Positions 51,277 to 60,617 of a stretch of 64,000 nucleotides of DNA are shown one piece after another (positions within the stretch are counted from its first letter, which is position 1; every line of letters starts with the position of its first letter). The notes beneath the pieces were generated by a model. That model saw nothing but the letters and a program-made list of their open reading frames with translations, was not told the origin of the DNA and searched no databases. The translations under genes and the position numbers were made by a program. Source of the DNA: Paenibacillus pabuli (GTDB taxonomy: Bacteria > Bacillota > Bacilli > Paenibacillales > Paenibacillaceae); NCBI RefSeq assembly GCF_023101145.1, contig NZ_CP073714.1, positions 6,448,001-6,512,000 on the forward strand, written 5' to 3'.

Positions 51277-51351
51277 TTAAGATACTACAAATTGTACAAC
51301 AACTGGAATTCCAGCATTCAGTGCGTCTCCACCAGGAACATATTTCACGGC
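51277..51351 (-). pseudogene. C-terminal coding remnant after the GntR gene
   Basis: A minus-strand frame reads FAVKYVPGGDALNAGIPVVV then QFVVS and a stop. It overlaps the last codons of the GntR gene and has a stop just upstream, so it is no complete gene. The clean sense of the sequence suggests the tail of a deleted gene fused to the regulator's end. Confidence 0.4.
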
Positions 51352-51704
51352 AAACGCGATAAGGCATTAAGAAAAATGACTTGCAATTGATCGGCTGAGT
51401 AGTTAAGTCTGTTTCCGAATTCAACGGCCTGCACAATAGCTTCAGTTACAAGGCGCTCCTTATCTTTCGCGATTTTCTGTTCGTCTGCGTGAACAAAAGT
51501 TCCCATTCCCTGGGTGGTCAGAATATATCCTTCGCGTGATAAGTCTCGATATACTCTTTTCGTCGTGATCAAGCTGCAACCGAATTCGGCTGATAGCTCG
51601 CGCACAGACGGAAGTCTAGATCCCATTGGATATTCTCCTCTAATAATGGCATTGCGTATCTGAATTTTTATTTTAATATAGAGAGGTTTTTCGTCTTCGA
51701 GCAT
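51345..51704 (-). CDS. GntR-family regulator (YhcF/YtrA type)
   Basis: The 119-residue protein starts at 51704 after GGGGTGAG. It has the winged helix of the GntR/YtrA subfamily (PLYIKIKIQIRNAIIRGEYP, GSRLPSVRELSAEFGCSLIT, YILTTQGMGTFVH) and a short helical tail, as in small YtrA-type repressors. Such genes normally stand before an ABC-transporter operon that they control. Here only debris and a hairpin follow, so the partner operon seems lost. The last residues (NALSRLP) overlap a foreign-looking frame, and the true tail may be altered. Confidence 0.85.
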   Translation of the reverse strand: MLEDEKPLYIKIKIQIRNAIIRGEYPMGSRLPSVRELSAEFGCSLITTKRVYRDLSREGYILTTQGMGTFVHADEQKIAKDKERLVTEAIVQAVEFGNRLNYSADQLQVIFLNALSRLP

Positions 51705-51726
51705 TAATCTCACCCCGTTTTCACTC

Positions 51727-51761
51727 GAACTTGTTGCTGAAAGCAAAAGGGCAACAAGTTC
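51727..51761. promoter_or_regulatory. 11-base inverted repeat upstream of the GntR gene
   Basis: GAACTTGTTGC (51727-51737) and GCAACAAGTTC (51751-51761) are perfect arms with a 13-base spacer, 23 bases before the GntR start codon. It is either the regulator's own operator or a hairpin after the MFS gene. No T run is seen, which favours an operator. Confidence 0.5.
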
Positions 51762-51912
51762 ACCAACGTCATACCGTGCCGTACTCGAAAGCTTTTCGTC
51801 GTATCATTCGGCTCCATGATGAGTAATTCATTATGGCTTCCTCATCAGGAAATTGCCATCAAATCGTCCAATCGAGACGAATGAATGACAGCTCCTGCTT
51901 CAGTAGTCCAGA

Positions 51913-53136
51913 TCAATCCAGATGCACTGCGGATCGTTCCGTGTTGGCGGCGTTCCCTCCCAATTTCATCGAGAGGCTTGCAAAAGCGGCAATCAGAATA
52001 ATTGTAGCGGACATTCCATAAACAGGGACAAGCGTAAAGGTCTTCATGAGCGGGCCTGCCATAGCGGTCCCGGCCAGCGTCCCGGCCATGAGCAGCGGCG
52101 TAATCGCACCGTTCACGCGCCCGATGTAGGCTTCCTCAACCAGTTTCATCATAATAGCGCCGAGCACGATTTGCATGAACGCCGTCATGACGCCGACCGA
52201 GAAGCGCATCGCAGCTGTCAGGTACACCCAAACGGATAGAGCCTCGACAATGATGGAGCAGGACAGGAATGCGATGCCTACGAAGATGACAACCCTCGGA
52301 TTTAATTTTTGACCGAGAAACGCTGCAGCCGCGCCTCCAACCAGCATTCCTGCGCCGGATAGTGCATGGAACCATTGGACGCTTTCTTTGTGGAGTTGAA
52401 GACGTTCGGTCACGATAAAGATGTCCAACGGCTGGATCAAACCGGACCCAAGCCCGATACAGGCGAACGTGATCGCGATAACAATCAAATTACGTTTGCC
52501 GCGGATATAGCGGAACCCCGCCTTCACATCCTCAAGAATCGGCACAGCCCTGCGTTCAGGCGGGCGTGGCGATGGAGGAAGAGTGAGCTGGACCAGTACC
52601 GCCGCAAGGAACAATCCGATCATCGCAGCCAGCGAGTAGACTAGGCCAAGCGTTGAATATATAAGCGTTCCTACGACAGGCCCTACTATGATGAACAAGG
52701 ACATGATCCCCTGAGAAATACTGATTGCCGGCGCCAGCAGCTCCCCGGGCACATGCCGTTTGAACATGACGGCCGAGGAGGGCTGTGAGAACTGGCTGAC
52801 GATGGCCGACACGACCGTCGCGGCGAATACGGCCTGCCAAGAGCCCGCAAGCACAAACAATAGAATAACGCCTATCGATATTGCGCTTAGCAGATCGCCG
52901 GTGATCATCGTCCGCTTCGGATTCCACCGGTCGGCGAAGGCACCGCCGATGAAGGAAAACAGGAATATCGGCGTATACTCCAATACATTCAGCAGGGATA
53001 CGGCGACGGGATCGCCATTGGTCTGCTCCATAACGTAGAACAGTAGCGAGATATTCCGTATCCAGATAGCCGACTGCTGCAAAAGATCAGCGAATGCCAC
53101 GATCCGGAATACCTTGTTAGAAATCAAGGCTTTCAT
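51913..53136 (-). CDS. MFS exporter
   Basis: The 407-residue transporter of the major facilitator superfamily has 12 helices. It begins MKALISNKVFRIVAFADLLQ and has the loop 2-3 motif GGAFADRWNPKRTMITGDLL (variant of GxxxDRxGRR). The sequence type is that of DHA3-like (enterobactin/macrolide, MefA/EntS) exporters, which expel drugs or siderophores. ACAAGGAG precedes the ATG. It lies 64 bases after the tetR gene, with an operator-like sequence in the gap. A second gene with a very similar start lies at 63954 in the opposite orientation. Confidence 0.88.
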   Translation of the reverse strand: MKALISNKVFRIVAFADLLQQSAIWIRNISLLFYVMEQTNGDPVAVSLLNVLEYTPIFLFSFIGGAFADRWNPKRTMITGDLLSAISIGVILLFVLAGSWQAVFAATVVSAIVSQFSQPSSAVMFKRHVPGELLAPAISISQGIMSLFIIVGPVVGTLIYSTLGLVYSLAAMIGLFLAAVLVQLTLPPSPRPPERRAVPILEDVKAGFRYIRGKRNLIVIAITFACIGLGSGLIQPLDIFIVTERLQLHKESVQWFHALSGAGMLVGGAAAAFLGQKLNPRVVIFVGIAFLSCSIIVEALSVWVYLTAAMRFSVGVMTAFMQIVLGAIMMKLVEEAYIGRVNGAITPLLMAGTLAGTAMAGPLMKTFTLVPVYGMSATIILIAAFASLSMKLGGNAANTERSAVHLD

Positions 53137-53165
53137 ATGACATTTCTCCTTGTGGACGATACAAA

Positions 53166-53182
53166 ACCGACCGTCCAGTCTA
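53166..53182. promoter_or_regulatory. TetR operator-like site before the MFS gene
   Basis: ACCGACCGTCCAGTCTA resembles the 20-base site in front of tetR (53814-53833) at almost all positions. It lies in the short gap between tetR and the MFS gene. Confidence 0.65.
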
Positions 53183-53200
53183 ATTGGTGGATAAAAAAAA

Positions 53201-53794
53201 TTATTGCATCGCTATTCCTTGCAGCAAGAGGTCGATCGCAGTCCGGTACAAGCCGACAATCCGCTCGCCTTTATATGTGTCATACGATGATAAACCTAAG
53301 CCTACAACAAGACCGTGCACAATTAAAGTGAGATCTTCAAGCGGGATCGGCCGGAACTCCCTGCTTCTTATTCCTTCCTCCAACAGCCGTTCAAAGATCG
53401 GATAATGCATGCTTGTCAACGCCTGCAGCTTGTCTAGTATCTCACGATCCCCGTTCTGGCTTCCTGAAAATTCTTCTGCAGCCCGCAGCAGCGGGTTCCG
53501 GAAATCCTGGGCGTAATGCTCGGCAAGCCGGTACAATTTCTCCCGCGCCGTACTAAGCGGCTTCTCTATCTCTTGCCACTTCCCGGTCCACTCCAGCATG
53601 GAAAGCTCAAGGATGTACAAAAACAACGATTCCTTATTCTTAAAATGATGATAAATACTGCCCTTGCTCGATCCCGATAACAGCCGAATCTCGTCCATGG
53701 TCGTTGCAGAATAACCCTTTAGTTCGAACAATTTTTTTGCTTTGGAAGCAATGTTGCGCTTTGTTTGTTCGCCGTGGTCCGTATACTTTGTCAT
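53201..53794 (-). CDS. TetR-family repressor
   Basis: The 197-residue protein has the N-terminal TetR helix-turn-helix (ASKAKKLFELKGYSATTMDE, SGSSKGSIYHHFKNKESLFL) and a helical ligand domain. ACAAGGAGGTGATCGG precedes the ATG. Its promoter is nearly ideal (TTGACA, 17 bases, TATATT) and is covered at the start site by a palindromic operator TAGACCGACCGTTCAGTCTA, so it surely represses itself. A similar site lies before the downstream MFS gene. The inducer is unknown; the pair looks like a drug- or metabolite-induced efflux unit. Confidence 0.92.
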   Translation of the reverse strand: MTKYTDHGEQTKRNIASKAKKLFELKGYSATTMDEIRLLSGSSKGSIYHHFKNKESLFLYILELSMLEWTGKWQEIEKPLSTAREKLYRLAEHYAQDFRNPLLRAAEEFSGSQNGDREILDKLQALTSMHYPIFERLLEEGIRSREFRPIPLEDLTLIVHGLVVGLGLSSYDTYKGERIVGLYRTAIDLLLQGIAMQ

Positions 53795-53813
53795 CCGATC
53801 ACCTCCTTGTAAT

Positions 53814-53867
53814 TAGACCGACCGTTCAGTCTATTTATAATATAAGGTCTTTTACTTCACTTGTCAA
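53814..53867 (-). promoter_or_regulatory. tetR promoter with overlapping palindromic operator
   Basis: On the minus strand TTGACA (53862-53867), 17 bases, TATATT (53839-53844) form a sigma-A promoter. The operator TAGACCGACCGTTCAGTCTA (53814-53833) has outer arms TAGAC/GTCTA and covers the expected start site. Confidence 0.85.
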
Positions 53868-53960
53868 CACGATTCAAGTTCCTCTGTCACCAAGGAGTGA
53901 GAGCCCTTATTAGAGTTTCTCGCTCCATCGGTTTCTTCCTTTGATAATACTAATAGGCGC

Positions 53961-56625
53961 CTATTCTACGACCACGCGAATCTTAGCCGACTTGCTGCCA
54001 AACTTAACTGTTAATATGGCGTTTCCTTTACCTTGCGTAGTAACTACGCCGTGCTTAACATGAGCAACCGTTATCTTAGAGGAACTCCAGATCTCGTCGG
54101 GGGTGATCGGCCGTTCCGAGTTATCCATGTAGGTCGCGATTGCTTCCAGTTGGATCGTATGGTCGCTTTTTATCGTTAGCTGGGTTACAGGTTTGCCGCT
54201 TCTCTAGGCATCCAGATACTTCAATTGATCGAGATCGACACTGATACTGGCCGTTTTCCCCTGATACTTGGCGGTTACTTTCGTTTTTCCGGCGGCGATG
54301 GCCGTTATTTTTGCATTGCGATACGGAAGCGATCTTCAAGCTGCCGCTCGTCCATTCGGCCTGAGAAGTGACGTCCTTCGTTCAGCCATCTGGCAGCGTC
54401 GCGGTCAATTGTACGGCATGGGTCTCGCCGGATTCCATCGCCAAAATCGCTGCGTCCGCCTCCAGCTTCTGGACAGCACCAACTTCAACCGTAATGGTTA
54501 CCGTTTATTCGCCATATTTTGGGGTTACGCTTGTCTTGCCAGCAGAAAGCGCCTGAATAAAACGTCCGTTAACGTCGACAATCGTTTTCGAGGAAGAAGA
54601 CCACTCCGCAATATCCGTTACATCGCTTTTATTGCCGAGAGCGTCCGTCAAAGTGAGTTTAACCTGCTTGCTCTCGTTCACTTCCAGCATGAGTGCCTAG
54701 GTGTCGGCCGTCAGCTTGCTGGCGACATCCACATCAACAGACACGGTCACCGATTCGCCGCCGAAAGAAGCCTTGATGGCCGTTGTGCCCGGACTGTTCC
54801 CCGTAATTTGACCTTTGTAGACCGACGCAACGTGCGACTCGGACGAACTCCATTCCGCATCCGTCGTAACGTCCTTTACAAGCCCGTCCTTGTAGGTAGC
54901 GGTCAGAGTGACCGTGGACGAATCGTTTTTGCGGAGCGACAATGTCTTCTGGGTTAGCGTCAGCTTCTCAATGACCCCAACGGACACCACCATCGTCCCT
55001 GTGCGCATGCCGTATGTCACGGTAATCGACGATGTGCCGCTCTTCAAGCCGGTTATGGTTCCTTTGTGGACCTCGACAACTCCGGAGTAGAGTAGCTCCA
55101 TGCGCGGAGACTTCCGTTATACGGTTATCGATGTAGTGGGCATTGGCCTCCAAGGCAACTGATTCTCCGATTTGCATATCCACCCTTGTTTTGCTCAAAA
55201 CGATCTGTTTGGGAATAGCCACTCTGACAGTCGCTGTCGCCTCTTTGCCGCCGTAAGCTGCTTTAATGTTGGCTGTGCCCGATTTGTAGCCCGTCACCTT
55301 GCATTTGATGACATCAGCAATCGACGCATCATCGGACGACCATTGTGCTTTATCCGTTATCAATTCCTGCGTCCCATCCACAAAAGTGGCGTAAAGCTTT
55401 AAATCGTAGGAATTATTCAACTCCAAGTCTAAGGAAGCCCAATCGAAATCCAGACTCTTAGGCACCTCTACATCCACATGAACGGTCACTTTTTTGTCTC
55501 CATAAGCGACCGTAATCTCTGCAGTTCCCAACTTTTGTCCAAACACTTCGCCGTTTACCACATAAGCGACCGACTAGCCAGAGGATTTCCATTGTGCCTT
55601 ATTTGTAATATTTGCAGTTTTCCCATCCATATAAGTCAATATCAACTCAAGCTGCTCGGATTTTCCGACACGCAGGAACAATTCTTGCTTGTTGACTTCC
55701 AGCTTGCGGGATGCTTCAACATGCATTTTAAGGGAAGCGGTTTTCGTTCCGTATGCAGCTGTAATCGTCGCCGTTCCGGCGCTGTATGCTTTAATAACGC
55801 CCTTTATTGCGTCCGCTAGCATCTTATTGTCGCTCCCCCATTCTGCCTTATCGGATACATTTTGCATGGAACCATCTGGATAGGTAGCGGTCAGAACAAT
55901 TTGCTAATTTCCGTTAACTAATAAGTTGAGTTCCTCATATTCCATATCAATTCATCTGGCCAGCTCGACCGAAGCTTTCACTGACAGGCTTTGGTTGCCG
56001 TACTTTGCAGAGAGTTGGGCTGTTCCGAACTTCTTGCCTGTCCCCAAACCATTCACGACAGTTGCTACACCATAATTATCGACAGACCACGCTGCCTTCT
56101 TCGTTACATTCTCGCTGGATCCATCCTCGTAAATAGCGGTCAACTTGTTGTTCCTTCCCTACACGCAGATCGAAGTCATTGACATCCCTCGTCAATGCCT
56201 TGACCTTTTTGCTCACCGATACGTTTACGATGACTGTCTTTCCCTGATAGGTAGCGGTAATGACCGCCGTCCCTTCTTTTTTGGCCGTTATGGTGCACGC
56301 ATACACCGCAGCGATCTCCGAATTGCTGCTCCAGTCTGTCTTGATCGTCACATCGCTTGGCTTCCCGTAACATATACCGCTGTTACAGTCAGAGAGACGG
56401 AAGCCCCAACCTCAAGTGTCGCTTCACTTTTATTCAAGATCAGTCGTGAGATTTCCGCTTCCGCGGCAATTGTAATGGCAGTATTTTGAATAAACAAAAG
56501 CAACAACAGCATCCCGGCGACAACAGTGCGAAATCTACACCTTTTTTTTTGACATTGAAGCATACACGCGCCACTGACGGACCGCTTTTCTCTGTGAGTC
56601 CGACAGCCTTTCCAATCTTCGTCAA
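53961..56625 (-). pseudogene. Decayed multi-repeat Ig-like (Big) surface protein
   Basis: On the minus strand a secreted protein of about 880 codons can be followed from a TTG at 56625 (just after the sigma factor stop) to a stop at 53961. It has a signal peptide (VVAGMLLLLLFIQNTAITIA) and about ten bacterial Ig-like (Big_2) repeats, each near 85 residues, with recurring AEWSSSxxxVAxVxxGxITG and GTxxITAxYGGKxxTxxVxV. The frame is broken by at least six stop codons (at SVELAR, VNGN, WKSSG, LTADT, PKYGE and LPDG) and by about four frameshifts, one in an A9 run at 56542-56550. It is therefore a pseudogene, although each piece is still well readable. The decay pattern suggests recent loss. Confidence 0.85.
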
Positions 56626-56629
56626 TTGC

Positions 56630-57187
56630 TCATTTTGCCTCCAACAAATGTGCTGGCATTTCTACAATAGTTTCCATATGCAAAGCCATGCCACGCAACT
56701 TCTGTTTAGCTCGATGGATTCTCGACTTCACGACGCCGATCGACGTGTTCTGATAATCGGCAAGTTGTTCATAGGTGAAGCCATACTCGTAGACGAGCAG
56801 TAACGCCTGCCGGTTGATAGGCTTCAACGAAGAGAGTAATCCACTAAGGAAGTCCTGATCGACGATTGCCCCTTCCACGCTGGTTTCTCCCAAGCAGGCG
56901 TCCTGCAACGACCGATAGCTGTACATTTCCCGGCATTGCTTGCGATACATGTCAATCGCCACATTTCGAGAGACCGCCTTGAGCCATGCGTGTATCTGGC
57001 CCTGCTGCTTCAACGAGTCGATGCGGCAATAAGCCTTCAAGAACGTCTCCTGAACCGCATCCTGCGCCAGCTCCCGATCCTTGGTAACCGAGTAGGCCGA
57101 AAAGTAAACCAGCTTGAAATAACGGGCGTACAGCATGTGCAGCAGTTCGGCGTTCGACATATCCTGCTGCTCTCTTCCATTACTCAT
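56630..57187 (-). CDS. ECF sigma factor
   Basis: The 185-residue group 4 sigma factor has sigma-2 (YFKLVYFSAYSVTKDRELAQ, DAVQETFLKAYCRI) and sigma-4 (LKPINRQALLLVYEYGFTYE, SIGVVKSRIHRAKQKLRG). Its start overlaps the stop of the solute-binding protein gene (ATGAGTAATGG), so the two are translated together. No anti-sigma factor follows; instead the next gene is the broken Ig-like surface protein, beginning five bases after the stop. The simplest view is that the upstream two-component system turns on the operon and the sigma factor then acts on other genes or on this operon. That is inference. Confidence 0.9.
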   Translation of the reverse strand: MSNGREQQDMSNAELLHMLYARYFKLVYFSAYSVTKDRELAQDAVQETFLKAYCRIDSLKQQGQIHAWLKAVSRNVAIDMYRKQCREMYSYRSLQDACLGETSVEGAIVDQDFLSGLLSSLKPINRQALLLVYEYGFTYEQLADYQNTSIGVVKSRIHRAKQKLRGMALHMETIVEMPAHLLEAK

Positions 57188-58583
57188 TCAAATACGTCGT
57201 CACCCGGTTCTGGATAAGCTTACTCACTTCTTCTGCCGATTTCTGCCCGCTCTTAAAGCTTTCGAACTCCTCCAGAGCGATCGTTAACACTTTCATATCG
57301 CCGGATCTGAGAGCGCCCGCTTCCGCGACCAGCTTCTGTACTTCCGCAATCCGGCTTTTCAACGTTTCGCTGCTCGGCAGCTGTTCTTTCGGGATCGGCA
57401 ATTCAATGGTTCCGCTCTCGATAACTTGCAGAACTTCATTCAATTTCTTATCGAGGGCGACTTTGTTGACCGGCAATCCAAAAAGATCTGGCGAAGCTTG
57501 TATCTCATCGGAGAGCAAAAACTTGATGAATTCCCATGCTTCGGCTTGAACGTCGGATTTGCTGTTAATTCCAAAGCTGTCCATGGTCTTGAACGGTACG
57601 CCTACCTTCTTTCCGCCTGCGCTCGGCTTCTGGTAATAATCAAAGTCCGGGGACATCGTCAGTGCCACCATAGGGTTCATTATGCCGACCATTTTAAATA
57701 TCGCTTTATTGGGGTCTGACGTAAAGCCTTCGCTGAGCAAGCCTTCGTCATAGATCGACTTGACTTCCTTCATCATGCTGCGGAACATCTCCGAGTCAAA
57801 GTTCGGCTTGCCCTGTCCGACCAGCTCCTCGTAATTCTCCTCGATATAATCGTAGAGAAGCGGTGACATTGCCATATTGTAATATCCTTCGTAGCCCCCC
57901 TGCTGCTGCAGTTTGTTGGCGACGTCCTTGAATTCACTCCAGCTCCAAGGTTTATTTTTGTCGACTGAAATATTCGCCTGTTTTAGCAACGAGGTATTTC
58001 CTTGAACCGTTTCGAGCGAAATGGAGAGCGGCATGACATACAGCCCGTCTCCGTCTTGGGAGGCCTTCAAAATATTGGCGTACAACGCGTTTTGATCGAA
58101 CGAGCTGTCTTTGGCGATCAGGTCGTTCAAGTCGACCAGCAGTTTTTTGTCGACGAACTTGTCTTGCGGCAAGTTGTTCATGAGAATAAGGTCAGCGCCT
58201 TTGCCGGAAATAGCTTGCGTCGTTACCGATTGTACGTACTTTTCAACGTCTGCTTCTGAGAGCATCTCCCCGGTGCCGTCGCTTTCCGTTCCTGTCGATG
58301 CTTTGTATTCTTTTATTTCGATTTGAATGTCCTTATGCTTTTCCTCGAATGACCTCACAGCGGATTCCATGAAACGATTTTTCCTCAGGACAGATACAAC
58401 GACGGTTTTCTTGCCGTCCACCGTCAAACTTTGGGAATCGTTTGTGGGAACGCCCTGGGAAGCACCTATGGGAGCGCCTTTGGAACTGCTTGCGGGAGAC
58501 ACGCCGCCGCTTTTCGCACACGCGGATAACAGCAGTACGATGGACAGCATGACTAACCAAACCGATTTTCTCAAATAAATCAT
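57180..58583 (-). CDS. Extracellular solute-binding lipoprotein (family 1)
   Basis: The 467-residue lipoprotein has a lipobox LLLSAC with Cys22. The mature part is a type 1 solute-binding fold: TVVVSVLRKNRFMESAVRSF and KHKDIQIEIKEY, then GADLILMNNLP, PLSISLETVQGNTSLLKQAN, and a C-terminal MVALTMSPDFDYYQKPSAGG region with LPVNKVALDKKL. It resembles sugar-binding proteins of CUT1 importers. An Asp/Ser-rich linker follows the lipid anchor. It lies four bases after the HlyD-like gene and overlaps the sigma factor gene. The ligand is unknown. Confidence 0.88.
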   Translation of the reverse strand: MIYLRKSVWLVMLSIVLLLSACAKSGGVSPASSSKGAPIGASQGVPTNDSQSLTVDGKKTVVVSVLRKNRFMESAVRSFEEKHKDIQIEIKEYKASTGTESDGTGEMLSEADVEKYVQSVTTQAISGKGADLILMNNLPQDKFVDKKLLVDLNDLIAKDSSFDQNALYANILKASQDGDGLYVMPLSISLETVQGNTSLLKQANISVDKNKPWSWSEFKDVANKLQQQGGYEGYYNMAMSPLLYDYIEENYEELVGQGKPNFDSEMFRSMMKEVKSIYDEGLLSEGFTSDPNKAIFKMVGIMNPMVALTMSPDFDYYQKPSAGGKKVGVPFKTMDSFGINSKSDVQAEAWEFIKFLLSDEIQASPDLFGLPVNKVALDKKLNEVLQVIESGTIELPIPKEQLPSSETLKSRIAEVQKLVAEAGALRSGDMKVLTIALEEFESFKSGQKSAEEVSKLIQNRVTTYLNE

Positions 58584-58587
58584 CCTC

Positions 58588-59718
58588 TCAATTTAATCGA
58601 ACGCGATTGCCTTCCTGTAGCGGTTCGCTTGAATCTGTCACAATGTCTTCTTCCGGGTAAAGGCCACCAAGCACGACGATCTCCTCGCCGTTCCCTTTCC
58701 CCGTATTCACATAAGCCTTCTGGACCGTGTATGTGTTGCCGAGGGAGCTTCGATTTTCGCGAACAACAAATACATAACTTCCGCTTCCGTCTTTTTTGAG
58801 CCATTTTTTGTTGATGACTAGACCCTGCTCCTTAAACGGCTTATTCCAACTGACGCTGGCGTACTCACCTCCTTTAAGGTTGTTTCCTGTCACGTAGACG
58901 ACGATTGTTTTTTGCGTCTTGGGGACGCTGTCCGGATTATCGCTTTCAACGCCCGGCTTGTTGCCGCCGCCCGAGACCGCGTCCTTGATTTCATCGACGG
59001 TTCCTTCAATCTGCCGGGGCTTATCCTCGTTCACGTCAACAGACACTTTCTCGCCTTTACGAATCAAATCGGCGCTTTCTTTTTCAATCGTAAAAGTGAA
59101 TTGGAATCCCTTTCCGGTCTCCACCAGCGTTAGCACCCGCTGCCCCTGTGGGATGCTCATTCCTTCGCCAGCTTGAAGGTCCGCCACATAGCCGTCCGCA
59201 GGCGAAGTCAATGTGCGCTTTTGTTTTATTTCTTTGCGCAATGTTTCTATTTTCCGCATCGCGATGTCCGTATCTATACGATCCAGTTCAAGTTCACGTT
59301 TGGCCTTGCGGACCTCTTCCTCGTCCCCCGAGCGCTGAGCAGCAATGAATTGTACTTTAAGCAGTTCCCGGTTCAAGTTTCTTTTTTTCAATTCGTCCTC
59401 CGCATCGAGAAGCTGCTGCTGCGCTTCTGTTATGTCGAACGTTACGAGAATCTGCCCCTTCTTGACTTGTTGTTCTTTGCGAACATGCACCTTTTCCACC
59501 TTCCCGCCGCTGTCGCTGTTTAATTCCGTTTGCTTGCGCGGTGTGATCTCACCGATGCCTTCGATGTGAAGGGCCAACGTTTTTTTTATAGGCTTCGCGG
59601 TCGTCACTTTGGGCAGCAAGGCGGTTTGAAGCGTTTGGCTGAACAACGTAAATCCAGCCAGTACGAGAAGCAGCGCAGCCAGTGCAATGCTGGCAATCCG
59701 TTGTTTTCGCTGTACCAT
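58588..59718 (-). CDS. HlyD/MacA-like membrane fusion (adaptor) protein
   Basis: The 376-residue protein has one N-terminal membrane helix (about 8-29) and a barrel-sandwich half (LHIEGIGEITPRKQTELNSD, VEKVHVRKEQQVKKGQILVT). A coiled coil follows (AEDELKKRNLNRELLKVQFI and on), then the second lipoyl half (LTSPADGYVADLQAGEGMSI) and a C-terminal beta domain. That is the MacA/HlyD adaptor layout. Such proteins normally work with an exporter ATPase or pump; here the neighbours are sugar-type import permeases and a binding protein, which is odd. Its coding frame is intact and its spacing of 20 bases to the permease gene shows one operon. Confidence 0.88.
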   Translation of the reverse strand: MVQRKQRIASIALAALLLVLAGFTLFSQTLQTALLPKVTTAKPIKKTLALHIEGIGEITPRKQTELNSDSGGKVEKVHVRKEQQVKKGQILVTFDITEAQQQLLDAEDELKKRNLNRELLKVQFIAAQRSGDEEEVRKAKRELELDRIDTDIAMRKIETLRKEIKQKRTLTSPADGYVADLQAGEGMSIPQGQRVLTLVETGKGFQFTFTIEKESADLIRKGEKVSVDVNEDKPRQIEGTVDEIKDAVSGGGNKPGVESDNPDSVPKTQKTIVVYVTGNNLKGGEYASVSWNKPFKEQGLVINKKWLKKDGSGSYVFVVRENRSSLGNTYTVQKAYVNTGKGNGEEIVVLGGLYPEEDIVTDSSEPLQEGNRVRLN

Positions 59719-59737
59719 GTTGCCATTCTCCTTTCGC

Positions 59738-60595
59738 TCAGCCTTTTACGCCGGAAAGCTGGATTCCTTCAATAAAATACCGTTCGGCGCTTAAGAACAG
59801 AAGCACCATCGGCATCATATAAACAACCGAAACTGCAAACGATACGCCGAGCTGATCTTCTTGGATGCGAGAGAGAAAGACCGAGAGCGGCTGCATGGCG
59901 GCATCCTGAAGAAAAATGAGCGGCTGCTCGACCATATTCCAATAGTCGACGAACAGGAGCACGACGAGCGCGGCGATGCCCGGCTTCACCATCGGCAGCG
60001 CGATCGATACGAGTATGCGCATGATTCCCGCTCCATCCATCTTGGCAGCTTCGATAAAAGACGAATGGATGTGGAGCATGAATTGCCTGAGCAGAAACAC
60101 GCCGAATGCTCCGAACACGCCGGGGAGTATGATGGAGCTGGGATGATTCAGAAGGCCTAGCCGATCGGCCATCAAGTAGTTGGGCACAAGCGTCACCTGG
60201 AACGGCATCAGCATCGTCATTAGATAGATCAAAAACAAAGCTTCTCTGCCCCGAAAACGTAGCTTTCCGAACGCGAATGCGGCGAGCGTTGCCACAATCG
60301 TTTGTCCGACGATGATGGGCACCACCATATATACTGAATTCCAGAACAGGTGCAGAAATTGCGGCGACGAGATCAGCACTTCCTTATACTGCTGGAAGGA
60401 CACCCAGTCGGGAATCCATTTCAAATTGACGAAAAAGCTCGTATCGGTTTTGCCCAACATGCCGTAGTTGGCATTGATTTCCCGCTTCGTCATCAAAGAA
60501 TTGACGACGGTCAGGACGACGGGCAGCAGCAGCAGACCGGCGATGGGAATTAACAGCAGCGAGCGCAGCAACGGCGCGCCCCATCCCTTTATCAC
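59738..60595 (-). CDS. ABC permease, CUT1 type (MalG/UgpE-like)
   Basis: The 285-residue permease has six helices and the EAA loop FIEAAKMDGAGIMRILVSIA that touches an ATPase. It resembles the MalG-type subunit of sugar importers (LIYLMTMLMPFQVTLVPNYL). The N-terminal half has a periplasmic loop of about 60 residues. It lies between the partner permease (22 bases upstream) and the HlyD-like gene. No ATPase gene is in the operon; many Gram-positive CUT1 systems share an MsmX-type ATPase encoded elsewhere, which may apply here. Confidence 0.9.
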   Translation of the reverse strand: MIKGWGAPLLRSLLLIPIAGLLLLPVVLTVVNSLMTKREINANYGMLGKTDTSFFVNLKWIPDWVSFQQYKEVLISSPQFLHLFWNSVYMVVPIIVGQTIVATLAAFAFGKLRFRGREALFLIYLMTMLMPFQVTLVPNYLMADRLGLLNHPSSIILPGVFGAFGVFLLRQFMLHIHSSFIEAAKMDGAGIMRILVSIALPMVKPGIAALVVLLFVDYWNMVEQPLIFLQDAAMQPLSVFLSRIQEDQLGVSFAVSVVYMMPMVLLFLSAERYFIEGIQLSGVKG

Positions 60596-60617
60596 ATCAT
60601 TCTCCTCCCTTCTGCTC

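Larger units (their letters stand above)
50773..51344. other. Long intergenic region with two Fur-like boxes, two hairpins and coding debris
   Basis: This 572-base stretch contains no complete gene. It holds Fur-like boxes at 50852 and 50962, hairpins at 50885 and 51211, and pieces of minus-strand reading frame without start codons (51065-51205 and 51277-51351). Confidence 0.6.

Noticed and set aside
53961..56625. The idea that the stops in the Ig-repeat gene are read through by recoding.
   Set aside because: All three stop codons occur, together with frameshifts in both directions, and no recoding element is visible. Ordinary decay explains this better.
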